64,000 nucleotides of DNA from the NCBI GenBank assembly GCA_032433765.1, contig JAVIAB010000092.1, positions 101,576,564 through 101,640,563 on the forward strand, written 5' to 3'. Under the pieces are notes generated by a model that saw nothing but the letters and a program-made list of their open reading frames with translations, had not been told where the DNA came from and did not search any database. This DNA is from Megaustenia siamemsis. Taxonomy: Eukaryota; Mollusca; Gastropoda; Stylommatophora; Ariophantidae. Numbering within the stretch: the first letter of the stretch is position 1; each line of letters opens with the position of its first letter. The position numbers were made by a program, and so were the translations under genes. Below, one piece after another: positions 9,301 to 21,484 of this stretch.

Positions 9301-12080
9301 TGGCAGTGTGCCAAGCGTTCGGCCTCTCGTGGCAAGGCGCGGTGCCAGGGAGTACGGGTTCGATCCCACTTCGGACCATATATTGTTCTTCGTTTTTTTC
9401 TGTTGTTGTTTGTCTGTTAATTTTTCCGAGTGCTAACACATACTTATTTGTTCTATTATTCCCTATTATCGCCTCGGAAGTTCCCCATATAATAATATTT
9501 ATGTATTATTATTTGTTACCAGTATATAACCACTGGAAACTACTATCCGTGCTGTTTCGTCCTATAAATGTTTGTCTACAACACAAGTATTCAGCCCTAC
9601 TGGGAGATACTTGCATTAATAGAAAAGTACAAATATACAATTTATTTCCGGTCTGAGATCGTTACCCTATGCTATAGTCATTGAGAGCGCCTTTCGTGGA
9701 AGACACTACTACAATAGCCAATTTTTTAGTTGGCTGAGTGGCAGTGTGCCAAGCGTTCGGCCTCTCGTGGCAAGGCGCGGTGCCAGGGAGTACGGGTTCG
9801 ATCCCACTTCGGACCATATATTGTTCTTCGTTTTTTTCTGTTGTTGTTTGTCTGTTAATTTTTCCGAGTGCTAACACATACTTATTTGTTCTATTATTCC
9901 CTATTATCGCCTCGGAAGTTCCCCATATAATAATATTTATGTATTATTATTTGTTACCAGTATATAACCACTGGAAACTACTATCCGTGTTGTTTCGTCC
10001 TATAAATGTTTGTCTACAACACAAGTATTCAGCCCTACTTGGAGATACTTGCATTAATAGAAAAGTACAAATATACAATTTATTTCCGGTCTGAGATCGT
10101 TACCCTTTGCTATAGTCATTGAGAGCGCCTTTCGTGGAAGACACTACTACAATAGCCAATTTTTTAGTTGGCTGAGTGGCAGTGTGCCAAGCGTTCGGCC
10201 TCTCGTGGCAAGGCGCGGTGCCAGGGAGTACGGGTTCGATCCCACTTCGGACCATATATTGTTCTTCGTTTTTTTCTGTTGTTGTTTGTCTGTTAATTTT
10301 TCCGAGTGCTAACACATACTTATTTGTTCTATTATTCCCTATTATCGCCTCGGAAGTTCCCCATATAATAATATTTATGTATTATTATTTGTTACCAGTA
10401 TATAACCACTGGAAACTACTATCCGTGCTGTTTCGTCCTATAAATGTTTGTCTACAACACAAGTATTCAGCCCTACTGGGAGATACTTGCATTAATAGAA
10501 AAGTACAAATATACAATTTATTTCCGGTCTGAGATCGTTACCCTATGCTATAGTCATTGAGAGCGCCTTTCGTGGAAGACACTACTACAATAGCCAATTT
10601 TTTAGTTGGCTGAGTGGCAGTGTGCCAAGCGTTCGGCCTCTCGTGGCAAGGCGCGGTGCCAGGGAGTACGGGTTCGATCCCACTTCGGACCATATATTGT
10701 TCTTCGTTTTTTCTATTGTTGTTTGTCTGTTAATTTTTCCGAGTGCTAACACATACTTATTTGTTCTATTATTCCCTATTATCGCCTCGGAAGTTCCCCA
10801 TATAATAATATTTATGTATTATTATTTGTTACCAGTATATAACCACTGGAAACTACTATCCGTGCTGTTTCGTCCTATAAATGTTTGTCTACAACACAAG
10901 TATTCAGCCCTACTGGGAGATACTTGCATTAATAGAAAAGTACAAATATACAATTTATTTCCGGTCTGAGATCGTTACCCTATGCTATAGTCATTGAGAG
11001 CGCCTTTCGTGGAAGACACTACTACAATAGCCAATTTTTTAGTTGGCTGAGTGGCAGTGTGCCAAGCGTTCGGCCTCTCGTGGCAAGGCGCGGTGCCAGG
11101 GAGTACGGGTTCGATCCCACTTCGGACCATATATTGTTCTTCGTTTTTTCCTGTTGTTGTTTGTCTGTTAATTTTTCCGAGTGCTAACACATACTTATTT
11201 GTTCTATTATTCCCTATTATCGCCTCGGAAGTTCCCCATATAATAATATTTATGTATTATTATTTGTTACCAGTATATAACCACTGGAAACTACTATCCG
11301 TGCTGTTTCGTCCTATAAATGTTTGTCTACAACACAAGTATTCAGCCCTACTGGGAGATACTTGCATTAATAGAAAAGTACAAATATACAATTTATTTCC
11401 GGTCTGAGATCGTTACCCTATGCTATAGTCATTGAGAGCGCCTTTCGTGGAAGACACTACTACAATAGCCAATTTTTTAGTTGGCTGAGTGGCAGTGTGC
11501 CAAGCGTTCGGCCTCTCGTGGCAAGGCGCGGTGCCAGGGAGTACGGGTTCGATCCCACTTCGGACCATATATTGTTCTTCGTTTTTTTCTGTTGTTGTTT
11601 GTCTGTTAATTTTTCCGAGTGCTAACACATACTTATTTGTTCTATTATTCCCTATTATCGCCTCGGAAGTTCCCCATATAATAATATTTATGTATTATTA
11701 TTTGTTACCAGTATATAACCACTGGAAACTACTATCCGTGTTGTTTCGTCCTATAAATGTTTGTCTACAACACAAGTATTCAGCCCTACTGGGAGATACT
11801 TGCATTAATAGAAAAGTACAAATATACAATTTATTTCCGGTCTGAGATCGTTACCCTATGCTATAGTCATTGAGAGCGCCTTTCGTGGAAGACACTACTA
11901 CAATAGCCAATTTTTTAGTTGGCTGAGTGGCAGTGTGCCAAGCGTTCGGCCTCTCGTGGCAAGGCGCGGTGCCAGGGAGTACGGGTTCGATCCCACTTCG
12001 GACCATATATTGTTCTTCGTTTTTTTCTGTTGTTGTTTGTCTGTTAATTTTTCCGAGTGCTAACACATACTTATTTGTTC
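6381..12080. repeat. 13-copy, 438-bp satellite array with tRNA-like Pol III promoters
   Basis: Thirteen head-to-tail units. The landmark tttgttctat at 6381 and its last occurrence at 12074 are 5,693 bp apart, which equals 13 x 438 minus the one base missing from the unit near 10700. Units differ by only a few substitutions. Each contains an AT-rich ataataatatttatg segment and a tRNA-Leu-like stretch with box A tggctgagtgg and box B ggttcgatccc, then a T6-T7 run about 25 bp after box B, as expected of a Pol III terminator. Open frames of 118 and 71 codons repeat on opposite strands, but they follow from the unit lacking stops and have no coding character. The array ends are related as inverted repeats (aataatagaacaaat and atttgttctattatt). 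Diverged single copies lie at 17440-17775 and 23580-23790, so the unit derives from a dispersed family. Confidence 0.93.
6656..6771 (+). ncRNA. tRNA-Leu-like Pol III unit (first of 13)
   Basis: Box A lies at 6665-6675, box B at 6729-6739 and a T7 run at 6765-6771. The 3' part (gggttcgatcccacttcgga) resembles the T-arm and acceptor of a eukaryotic tRNA-Leu, and the box spacing (about 53 bp) suits a tRNA with a long variable arm. The 5' acceptor strand is not complementary to the 3' side and the anticodon arm is unclear, so this is not a functional tRNA gene. A SINE-type Pol III transcript is possible. The same unit repeats every 438 bp to about 12030; some copies have T6C in place of T7. Confidence 0.55.
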
Positions 12081-12087
12081 TATTATT

Positions 12088-12260
12088 CCCTTCTAGGTAA
12101 GCTTGTAGGTCCTAACACGTCTAGTTGTGCTAATAAGTACCAAGACTCTGGCTGAATTAGCTGGCTCTGACGCTTGTAGCTAAGATTGTAGGTCCTAACA
12201 CGGCTAGCTGAATGAGTGGACCTTATAACACGTCTGACTGACTTAGTCAAGATCGAAAAA
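12088..12260. repeat. Right target duplication and resumed minisatellite
   Basis: cccttctaggtaa at 12088-12100 repeats the 13 bp at 4765-4777. The diverged 32-bp minisatellite units then continue (gcttgtaggtcctaacacgt), matching 2614 onward in copy 1. Confidence 0.85.
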
Positions 12261-12265
12261 TTAAG

Positions 12266-13140
12266 TCTATATAATCCGGTACTTAAAAAGTAAAAAAGAA
12301 GTTTTAAGTTATAGGTTAAGATCCACATAATTAGCAAATATCTGTAAACCAATTCAAAACACAAACCATGCCCGCTTAACTCTCTTTTAAGGGCGGATGA
12401 GGAAGAATAATTGTCGGGAGAAAGTAGAAAAGAAAGAAGAAGCAGTGGTTACATACATCATCATCATCATTATTTTCCTTTCTTATCTGTTGCAATTTAG
12501 CCTCATATTACCTGATCTGAAGCTCTCCGTGTTCTGTGCGAGATGTCCAACTTCTGGGGCAGGCAATAGCATCTCCTCTGTTAACTTCCATACATATTTT
12601 TATAAGTCTACCTCTCCCTCATTTACTTGAAAATATTTCCTCCATAGTTATCTTCTCTCGGTCATTTTACATGACCAACATATTTTATTTTCTTTCTTTT
12701 TATTACCTTTATAACACGTTTTCTTGAAAGGTAAAATCTCATACGATTGCCATGTTTTTTCTTTTCTTTTCTTTCCCATGACATTCTCAGTATTACTATG
12801 TCATTATTTTTGTCAAGAGAATCAGCAGATCTGTCGACTGTCCATGATTCACAGCTATATGTTTCAATGGAAGAAGTACAGGTTCTTTAAAGTTTTGTTT
12901 TTAAGAACCTGTATTTAAGAACCTGTATATATAGTAAGATGTAGTAAAATACCTTCTTAAGTTTGTTGCAAATAAACTTGTTATTTTGCTTTGTTTGTGT
13001 GTATAAGTTCTCATCATGGATACACCTATAGTACTTTGTAACAAACTTTAATCTCTCGTCATTGAACTGTTTATTTTATTTTTTTTATCTACAACAAATA
13101 CCTAAAACACTCCAATCTCTTGTATCTGTAATTTTTCCGT
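12266..13140. other. AT-rich stretch with one faint LINE trace
   Basis: No gene recognised. On the minus strand, 12825-12860 resembles the segment of RTE-like elements that encodes the YGCESW region (tgtccatgattcacagctat, compare 32812-32850). A short direct repeat of aagaacctgtat occurs at about 12903-12930. The rest shows no structure I can name. Confidence 0.35.
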
Positions 13141-13149
13141 ATGTGACTC

Positions 13150-13310
13150 ATAGACGTTTCAAGCGGGGTCTCGCTGCTAAGACCAGGGGTGTTTGCAGCA
13201 GAGAGAAACTACAAATAAAAATCCTAACTGGTGCAACCGAGATTTGAACTCAAAACTCCTCACTCTCGAGACCGGCGTCTTGCCTCGAGACAACCAGCCC
13301 CCCCCCCTCC
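13150..13310 (-). mobile_element. tRNA-derived SINE-like sequence
   Basis: On the minus strand a tRNA-like stretch is visible with box B gagttcaaatctc and the end ggttgcacca, preceded by a stem-rich segment (cgagagtgagga, ggtctcgaga). The adjacent C-rich run at 13300-13320 is low complexity. Only one copy is seen, so its status as a SINE is tentative. Confidence 0.4.
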
Positions 13311-13499
13311 CCCTCCTCCCGCCATTGTATATATGATATATCAATCTAATGAATACCCTCTAGATTGCTCCACCCTTCCCCTTCTCTCCAATCATTTAAA
13401 ATACTTAGCAAACAGGCTTAAGTTAACATTCATCATCATCATCCTCACAGAGACTTTAGACGTCACACAAGTCTATCAGTGTATATCGCCATAGGCCAC

Positions 13500-15165
13500 T
13501 TTTTTGGGCAAACTTTTCGATGTAAGTAAGAGAGTCAATGCCTGACATCCTTAGCTGCTTTATCAATGTTCTACTTAGTGTCTCTCGAGGTTGACATCTT
13601 TCTTTTTTTCTGTAATTTCCGATTTGAAATCTTCCGTTATAATTTTCTGATTACTTCTTCCTATCGATATCCACATTCTTGTCTTAATAAAAGATGTGTT
13701 TCTTGGTTTGGTTCAAAGACTAATTACTGACGTTAAACATATTATCTCGCAGCATTTTCTAGTCTAATGTCTTAAATCTTTGTGATATTCGTAAGAGCTT
13801 TCAAAAATTGCACGTATCTTAAGTTGTGCTGTGTCGACATCGAAGATTTATCATTATGAGGCATCATTGTTATTATGGTCAAGTCCTATCGTGTTAATGA
13901 TTTCATTGTTCATTTCATGATGTTATCAGTCAATGTTAGTCTTTCTCTGTTCCTATAACTTTGACCTCATTGTATTGTTTCTAAGTGCATCTCAGTACCT
14001 ACAATAAAATGTCTGCACTGCATAAAACTGACAGACTATATTTCTCAAGCATACTAAGAATTATTTGTTATCATAATTTAGACTCTTAGCTTTCTAGTAC
14101 AAACTAACTGTAGACGAGTAAATCTTGTTATGGCCCCAAATTTACATATTGTTTTTCAATGTTCCTCAACTAATGCATCTTTTCTGCTTGGAACTAATGT
14201 TTTGAAATGTAATCATTTTTATTATTTTTCTGTATCTATTGTTTCAATTAATTTGTGTTGTTCGTGCTCATTTGGACTTAAAGCTCAGTCTGATTTGCAT
14301 AATATTTAATATTGAATTTGTTACTTTCATTTCTTATTCCAGAGAGACTCTGCGTCACATTGGTTTTGCTTGCAGATCTCCCATGACTATTTTCTTGCTT
14401 TCAGATCTCCCATGACTATATCTGATGTACATAATTAGATGATCTGGCGACAATATATTTGTGGTCTTATTTCTTCTCTATTTTAGCACGAGCTTGTTGA
14501 CTTCATGGTGCGGTCTATTCCCAGAGCGGTTTCAATTTGTAGAAGACTAGAAACCGCGTAAATTTGTTAAATGATTCGGTCCGTCTAGTACTTGTCCAAC
14601 TCTTACTTAGGAACATTGTATGTAGAAGAAAGTATTATCAAACTAACAAGATTATGAAAAGTGTATTTCCTCCAGTTGTATCTTAGAGGGTGAGTAAATA
14701 ATATTTAGTTATTATGGAAATGTATATTCTTCAGGGATAGCTGTAATTTAGAATTTACTTATTTACATTTCTAACTTTGCAAGCCATTCGTTTTCTGAAT
14801 GGTGAGATTTATAACGTCGGGTTCATTGTGAACCGTTCTTAACGGTGAAGACAAGAAGAACGGTGAACATGTAGCATCATTAAACAGCGATATGACTATA
14901 TAATGCAAATGTAAATACAGTCTTAATGTCTGGTTCAGAGACATGGATTTAGAATAATATAACCAAGTAAAAGCTGCAGACTTTTATAGACAATTGTTTG
15001 AGTAACGGTGGTATCATTGATGGTATGACAAGATCATAAATAAATAATATGAATAAATATATCGGGAATGAACAGAGTAAGAGCCAGTCGAGAGACAGAG
15101 GGAAAAGAATGTGGAAATTGATTGGTGACACAGAATGAAGACACGATGCTAGCATAAAAAGACAG
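13500..15165. other. No recognisable gene
   Basis: AT-rich sequence on both strands with no long ORF, no tandem array and no mobile-element motif I can identify. A small inverted repeat (gaaccgttcttaacggt) occurs near 14831. Confidence 0.5.
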
Positions 15166-15167
15166 GC

Positions 15168-15345
15168 ATTGTCGTGGAACCCACTGGGATAAAGAAAATT
15201 AGGAACACTTGGAGAAGAGAAGTCATGAAAAATCTCATGAACATTGGCTAAGACTGAAAAAATATAGAGATAGTGTCCAGGAATAGAAATAGATGGAGAG
15301 ACATTGTCATATGTTCTCATAGGGTCCCTAAATGCATTGATCGAG
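15168..15345 (+). pseudogene. Decayed LINE C-terminus
   Basis: Several frames together give the usual end of an RTE-like polyprotein: a TWRREV-like segment, a short helix, then NRWRDIV. Many breaks are present. The 123-residue open frame on the opposite strand is its shadow. Confidence 0.45.
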
Positions 15346-15667
15346 CTCGATTTGAATATTTATTTACATAACATTGTTGATATTGTTCTTCAGCAATACA
15401 ATTTAAATATTGGAACTGGCGGATTATCACAGAATAATTATCACACTCTCCAGCATACGAACGCCCATATGATTTATTTTTCAGGTATATAATTACATTC
15501 TGAATTCCTAGTTTATTTCCTTTACATTCAGTGTTTCCTATGTGTAACAGATTATAAATATAGATGATTTGCTTCAGTTAATCAAGTCCGTACTATGCGA
15601 TCATCTTTGGAACCTAACAGTTTACACACCATTTGTTTTTACTAAAAAAAAATCGAACTCGATTTAA

Positions 15668-15960
15668 TCGGTAAATTAAGTAAAAAGTAAAAAGTAAAGT
15701 ACCCACGTCACGCCAAGTGGCGGCGTATAGGGAATATGGTGTTAGTGACCATAATTTTACAGACCTTCGACACATGATTTTTGTGGTAATGTGGTCGGTA
15801 TTACGTCCGTGCCGCTTTACTTTCCCAGAAAAACAATCCGGTACCCATTTTAAGGCTGGGTGAACCCGTAAGCCGTCGGTTGGGATCGAACCCTACCCCT
15901 TGTCCTTTGTAGCCCAGTTCACTAACCACCGAGCTATCGCGGCTCCCTCGGTAAATTAAG
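15668..15960 (-). mobile_element. SINE family A copy with perfect 13-bp target duplication
   Basis: A full-length copy about 255 bp long lies between two copies of tcggtaaattaag (15668-15680 and 15948-15960). Read on the minus strand it begins gggagccgcgatagctcggt. Its tRNA head has box A tagctcggtggt and box B ggttcgatccc. A body follows with cggtattacg and the 3' end ggcgtgacgtgggtacttta with a short simple tail. The acceptor-like ends (gccgcg and cgacggc) are nearly complementary, which supports a tRNA origin. Confidence 0.88.
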
Positions 15961-16289
15961 CATATAGCCTGGTCAAATGTAAATTAAATTAAATACAATA
16001 AATGAATCTCTGTTGTCCTTGAATAAAGAATACAAAATAAATGACATGAAAATTAGCAATGCAACAAAAAAAAAAACGAGGTCATAAGAATTGGAAGATA
16101 AAAACTGACGCGAAAAATAGCTATAGAACACCTAGTTATAAAACATGTTACAAAACAAGATATAAAACAAGTTACAAAACAAGATACATACTTCAAAAAC
16201 CTGGGTACAACACTCTATGAAGATGAAGAAATCGAGAAAGAAAGGCGAGTCCTGTGCAGTCTTATAGCAACGATTGTCGTACATGTAGT

Positions 16290-16345
16290 GTCTGGAATTT
16301 CTGCGACCCTATGTGTGATGTTCGGCTAGAAAGGACAATATATAA
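16290..16345 (+). repeat. RTE-like 3' tail remnant
   Basis: ccctatgtgtgatgttcggc followed by tagaaaggacaatatata resembles the 3' UTR signature of the LINE at 4859-6310 and a similar piece at 41470-41510. Too short to classify firmly. Confidence 0.35.
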
Positions 16346-16839
16346 TGTCATGCTGGCACCATCCTCTAAAACTCACATGCCTACCAGCTGAGGTCTCTGC
16401 CTGAGGTGACGAAAGGAAACAGATACAATAGTTAGGAAAACAAATGATTATACCCTCTAGTGAAATAAATCTAATATTCACACTGCACGAAAACTTATCT
16501 TTATGTGCTCTCTGTTAAACTGTACTCTGCGTATACAATAGAGTAGTGTATTTGTCTCATATGTTTGGAGTGCAATGATAATGACCCTCAAGTAACACAA
16601 TTTGTTTCATTTTATGTACCTTTTTCCGTGCAACATTGTGGTGAGCTGCAGTTTTCTATCCCGGCGGGCCATACTCCATTTGTTACATCAAGCGGATGAT
16701 TTCTCTGGGATTGTCCGTCTACCTGGCCGTTGTCTAACCCTCATGTCAGATTATCGGCTGTCGTAGGCGGTCATTGATGTGTTTCTTTTTAATGCAAGCG
16801 TTATTGAAGCGTTATTGAAGCGTTATTAGTCAATAAATG

Positions 16840-17190
16840 CCAATGACCATCTTGTGCCATACCGGTTAGCTTAGGCGATCATGTCCGTCCACAATTTTTT
16901 TTTCTCTGCCCACAAGGCATTGTATCATTTCTGTTGTTGACAGCTTACCATGCCTCGGAGCACAAGCTATCTTATATCTTTGTCATCGGGGATCTCTCTT
17001 TCCTTGTATTTTGCCAGTTGTAATCAAGAAAATGCTCGACGTCTCGATTGTTTCTTTCTGATGTTTTTAGAAACTATCTTTTGTGCTGCCCTCTAAGGGA
17101 ATTTCCGTCTTGGCTGTTTTTGCTGTCCTGAAAACTCTCACACATTTTTTCTTGACTTAAGTATTCTCAGCAATATAACAAGGTTTCCAT
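16840..17190 (-). pseudogene. Decayed RTE-like LINE 3' region
   Basis: The minus strand resembles the 3' part of the family seen at 31000-31690 and 54690-54900. Landmarks are the tggcataagcta/gatcatgtccg end, the tttgccagttgtaatc segment, and the segment encoding the wtakk motif (tgctgccctctaaggg). Heavily broken. Confidence 0.45.
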
Positions 17191-17439
17191 GCCTTTCCTT
17201 CTTACCAGCGATTGTATTAGTCGGAGATTACGGCCATTGTCTCTATAATTGAGATCCTCATGCGAATAGTGTCTAGAATAAAACGTATTATAACAACACA
17301 CATGCTTGAAAGCAAGTTATAAGAAAATATTATGCATAATTACATACTGTGATGTTGAATTCAGGAAAAATGACGGGAAAATGAGACTGTAGAGTTAGTT
17401 CATTGTCTGGTTGATTCAGTTAAAATACTAGCACCCGGG

Positions 17440-17775
17440 AGATGCTTGTCTTAATAGGAAAAATACAGATAAACATTTTATTCCCGAGCTGTGATCGCAG
17501 CCCTATGCTATAGTCATGATAACACCTGCGTGAAAAACATCGCCAACCAACGATAGCTAACATTTTTAGTTAGCTGAGTTGGCAGTGTTCCCGAGCGTTT
17601 GGCTTTTCGTGGTAAGGCACTGTGCCAAGGAGTACTTGTTCTTTGTTTTTTTTTTTTTCTGTTGTTGATTGTCATTTTTTCCGAGTGTTGTAAACATACC
17701 TCTTCCTCTGAAATGATTCGCTGATTATCGCCTCGGAAGTTTCCTTCTATAATAATATTCATTTATTATTATTTG
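17440..17775 (+). mobile_element. Dispersed, diverged copy of the 438-bp satellite unit
   Basis: It aligns by eye with the unit of the 6381-12080 array over most of its length: gatgcttgtcttaatagg, ccctatgctatagtcat, a box A-like tagctgagttgg, ttgttctttg with a long T run, and tcgcctcggaagtttcc. Box B has been lost by a deletion after aaggagtact. It shows that the unit also exists as an interspersed repeat. Confidence 0.75.
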
Positions 17776-18340
17776 TCTTCACCAATAAAGAATATGATTC
17801 CACTCGTCTATCCGATGACTGCGGTTGTCATAACCTGCAGGACATGATAAACCTGAACAATGCTGCGTTTGAGAATCACATTATTTACTCTCATGTACTT
17901 TCCATCCGTGTTCGCAAACTGTAGTTTGTAGTGATCTCTATTTTACAGATATATTTATTATATCATGGACATGTCTACCTGAATTCATAGAATTAAATAA
18001 TCTCCTTCGTTTATTGTGTTACATAACCTTGTGGATGTTTAACGTGAGAAGGAAACTGGTGAATCAAATAACGAAGCTTTTAAACATCATTTCGACAAAC
18101 ATTCAACATATTTCAGGTGAAATAAGTCGTTCATTTTATCACTATTATTTTTGCTCGTGCATGTAGCCTCATTATTACTTCAGCCAAGCAGATTCTAAAA
18201 GAGCTCCGAACTCTTTTTTTCTGATTACAAAAGAAGCTCGTGTTGCATTGGATGAACTCCGTTGCACAGTCATAAAGCTATTTCATAAAGTGTTCGATTC
18301 CCGCTGGGAGCAGTGTGAATTGTACTCGTGGTTGAAAAAA
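17776..18340. other. No recognisable gene
   Basis: AT-rich sequence without long ORFs or repeats that I can match elsewhere in the window. Confidence 0.45.
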
Positions 18341-18344
18341 AAAA

Positions 18345-18562
18345 AAAACCCACGGTCGACCCAGCCGTTGGCAGAAATGGGTACCAGGGTATTACCCTGG
18401 GAAGGTGAGGAATGTCGCTTCGCATCTGAGTTTCGATGCTTGAGGCGACACTATACAGAGATCTCCGAACATTTCTGGATAGGCGGCCGAGCACATATGG
18501 GTGTAAACTCGCGTGCTAAGACGCCGGTTCAAGTCTCGTACTTTACCTTTACCTTTAAAGCT
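18345..18562 (+). mobile_element. SINE family B copy
   Basis: This interspersed repeat shares most of its length with 53338-53550. Landmarks are ggcagaaatgggtacc, gggaaggtgaggaat, gaacatttctggataggc, a box A-like ggccgagcac, a box B-like ggttcaagtct, and a 3' tail of acctttt repeats. The tRNA-like part lies near the 3' end rather than the 5' end, which is unusual. A 14-base A run precedes it. Confidence 0.65.
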
Positions 18563-20097
18563 ATTTCAGAAAGCAAAAGTTTATTATATTATTTTATTCC
18601 ACATTAGTGATAGGATTTTTACTGACTTTGTATATTTATTGTCAGACAAAAAACATACAGCATGTTCTTTGAGTTGTACACTTTCTAAAGGTTTTACATG
18701 CTCAGTTTTAACATGAGATATACGGTGTACCGTCAGTCTTAAACAAGCTTGAGCACTATTGCAAATCTACCCAGAGAGCAGAGATTACAAGATAAATGCA
18801 GTTTACTGAACATGTGAGCGGATTCTGAGTTTCTGGCCAACATTTTAATCTTAATGTCACAACGACCTTCCACACCCCACTTCCAAAAATAAATACAAAT
18901 AAAAAATCACCCACTCTCAGACTGTTTGTTACAGCTAAAGCTAAAATGTATACTTTAAGTTTATGTTTCTTCTCTTTCACAAGTGCGCTTGCATGTAAAA
19001 ATCGCTTTTCGGTGTTTATACCTCAACGCAAGTGGTTGAGATCAAGTAAATGGTGCACTATAGGAGATTGCACAGGTTAACGGAACGCTTGGGTAGCAAA
19101 CCATAACGAGGCTTCCAGAAGATTATAAATGTGTTGCTCTAAGCCGATCTACCATCACTTAATACATGTGTCAACACTTTCAGCTGTACATTCTTGTGAT
19201 AGAGAATATTTCTGAAAAAAAAGTATTACATTTATCAATTTATGTCGATTTTTTTTCTAACTAATTTTAACTGAGTATTTTGTTAAATATTCACACACAA
19301 AGATCAACAACAAAAAAGGTATTATCTCTTATCACATTGGAGATAATGTATGTTTATCGAAATGATGTTTGAAAGCTTCGTTATTTTGACACTCAAAGTG
19401 AATTAATTAACATCGACGAAGAAAAATAAAAGTATAACCTAAGACGGATGGGTAAAGGCATGAAGATGCATCCAGTTGGATAGAAATGTGAAGCTGTTGT
19501 AAAGCTGATGATAATAATGACAATTTAAAAAGAAGGGAAAAATTGTATGGTAACAGCTTTACGTAGGTGAGAAACAAAACAAAAGTAGAACGACGTTTCG
19601 GCCCCCAAAAAATCTTCAGCAGGAACAACAAACCATAACACAAAACACAACCTAAAGCGATGTTTTACGATTACGCTTCTTGCGAGATGTGCAAATATTC
19701 AGTAAATAACATTTACTACTACTCCACGGGTAGTAAGTTCATTTCTTTAATTGATAATTAGTGCAACTAAAATTCTTCCTTAGAATGAGAATGACTGCAC
19801 CAACGAGATAACATGACTAAATCCTGTACACTCACAGAACCGTAGCGAAACAAAATATAAAGAAAAACAATAAATGATCTCTTTGCTAATATCCATTTTT
19901 AAAAGTGGTAATTATTCTTGTCTATGTTATGATCTGTTTTGTCTGCAGCACAAATTTTCATTTAAAATTCATTTGTCAGCCCGATTTCACAACATCAAGT
20001 AATTACTGTTCTGCTATTAAACACAAGCGTAGGATCTTGGAAGTTTGTACAAAGAGAAATACATTCCGCAGGAAGTGGAAAGAGAAATGGGGGTTTA

Positions 20098-20100
<3 letters not shown>
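18563..20100. other. No recognisable gene; one ribozyme-like motif
   Basis: AT-rich. At 19586-19625, read on the minus strand, is ctgaaga, a T/G-rich stretch and ggccgaaacgtcgttc; see the finding on hammerhead-like cores. Nothing else is identified. Confidence 0.4.
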
Positions 20101-20137
<37 letters not shown>

Positions 20138-20412
20138 GTTTCTTTTTTGGTGAAACTATTGCTGTAGAGAGATATAAATTCCTTTCTTTTCTTTCCTTTG
20201 AGAATAAAACTTGCACGTGCAGGTTGTGCATTATTTTTGGTTTAATTTGAAGGTGTGGAAATGTGGTTAAAGTAATTAGAAATGTGTTTGTAATAACTTG
20301 CCTAAAGATTCGAAATGTGCAAATGATTTCTTTGAAACACAAAAGTCCTTAAAGCAATGTATGATTGATACAGTAAAAAACACATTGAGATACAGGAGAA
20401 GAACGAGAGAGA

Positions 20413-20452
<40 letters not shown>
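20100..20452. repeat. Pair of opposed microsatellites: (CT)n and (GA)n
   Basis: A pure CT run at 20101-20134 and a GA run at 20405-20451 lie about 270 bp apart on the same strand. They are complementary and could pair as a hairpin. The open frames here are artefacts of the dinucleotide repeats. Confidence 0.9.
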
Positions 20453-20453
<1 letters not shown>

Positions 20454-20459
20454 AAATAG

Positions 20460-21254
20460 AGAAATATAATCACTTGCTGTTGTTTTGACGAATTTTACAT
20501 TGTGTGATAATGCGAGAGGTTCAGTGTCAAATCGCAGGCTTGTCGATAGAGCAAAGGTGAGTTTGATATTTGTGTTGTTAGGCCGACCCAACATAAGAAA
20601 TATAAATGGACTCCGGGCTTGCTCAGTTGGGGAAGGTACGATGAGATTTCATATTTCACGTACCGCAGTATTTTATATATAAATAGATTGTCAACATTGT
20701 GTAAAACTGTTGAATCGCTATATATTATTACAGTTCACTGTGAGTTGTCAGAATTTACCTCGTCATCGACAAAGACTGATAGCCTGATAGCAAACGTCAT
20801 TTTCAAAGCATAAGTCATACAGTTTGTTTATAATCGGTTGTAAGTCACAGAATGACAGTAAGTTATTAGATCTTATTTACTGTAACCTTTCAATGTTGTT
20901 GTTGACAGATTGCCACAAGTTGATGCGGGTAGGTTGCCCTTTGACTCATAAGATGTGGCTAGTGGTAATGGCTTTCTTGACATTCCCGGCTCTTACTAGA
21001 GAGGTTGGCGTTTGTCTGTCCCAGGCTATGCTGGGAAACTACTAGTCCAGCCCAGAGGTACTGCGATACTGGGTCCTCTATATCAGTAACAGCCACCCTA
21101 CAGGGAACACGGCGATCCTATCTTCGTTAGCCAGTCTGGTTTGACATAGACTGTTTCCAGGGAGACGACGAGGAGGTAGAACTGCTAGGTCTTGGTCAGC
21201 TGATGGTGCGCCGACCCTGCTATTGCTACCGCAGGTAGCAGGCGCTTATGCTCC
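20460..21254. other. Unassigned sequence, moderately GC-rich at 20920-21250
   Basis: The stretch 20920-21250 is visibly richer in G and C than its surroundings and lacks a long ORF. It directly precedes a LINE 3' end (21255-21450) and may be part of that element, but I cannot match it. Confidence 0.35.
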
Positions 21255-21450
21255 CCCAACTTTTCAATGAAAATACCATGAAAAAGAGGCAGAGGCAAAT
21301 CAAGACTAATGTGAACGAGTAACATCAAAAGATGGACAAGTCAGCCAATGACAACCTGCATCATCAAAGCAAGAGACTGAGCAGAATGGCGCTCCATGGT
21401 AGCCAACCTTCGATGCGGAGACGGCACTCAATGATGATGATGATTCAATG
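21255..21450 (+). pseudogene. LINE C-terminal fragment with gatgat tail
   Basis: Broken frames give KRGRGKSR, then TSNIKRWTSQ, AEWRSMVANLRCGDGT and a tail of gatgatgatg. The same C-terminus is encoded on the minus strand at 40860-41080, which fixes the family. Confidence 0.7.
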
Positions 21451-21484
21451 AAACTTCAAACCAATGTGTTGTTTAACTGCTTAC

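Noticed and set aside
6596..12066. Repeated 118-codon (+) and 71-codon (-) open frames every 438 bp
   Set aside because: They follow the satellite unit exactly, occur on both strands of the same DNA, and the minus-strand frames overlap the tRNA-like segment. No protein family features.
14949..15320. 123-codon hydrophobic minus-strand frame
   Set aside because: Antisense of a decayed LINE C-terminus at 15168-15345; no independent support.
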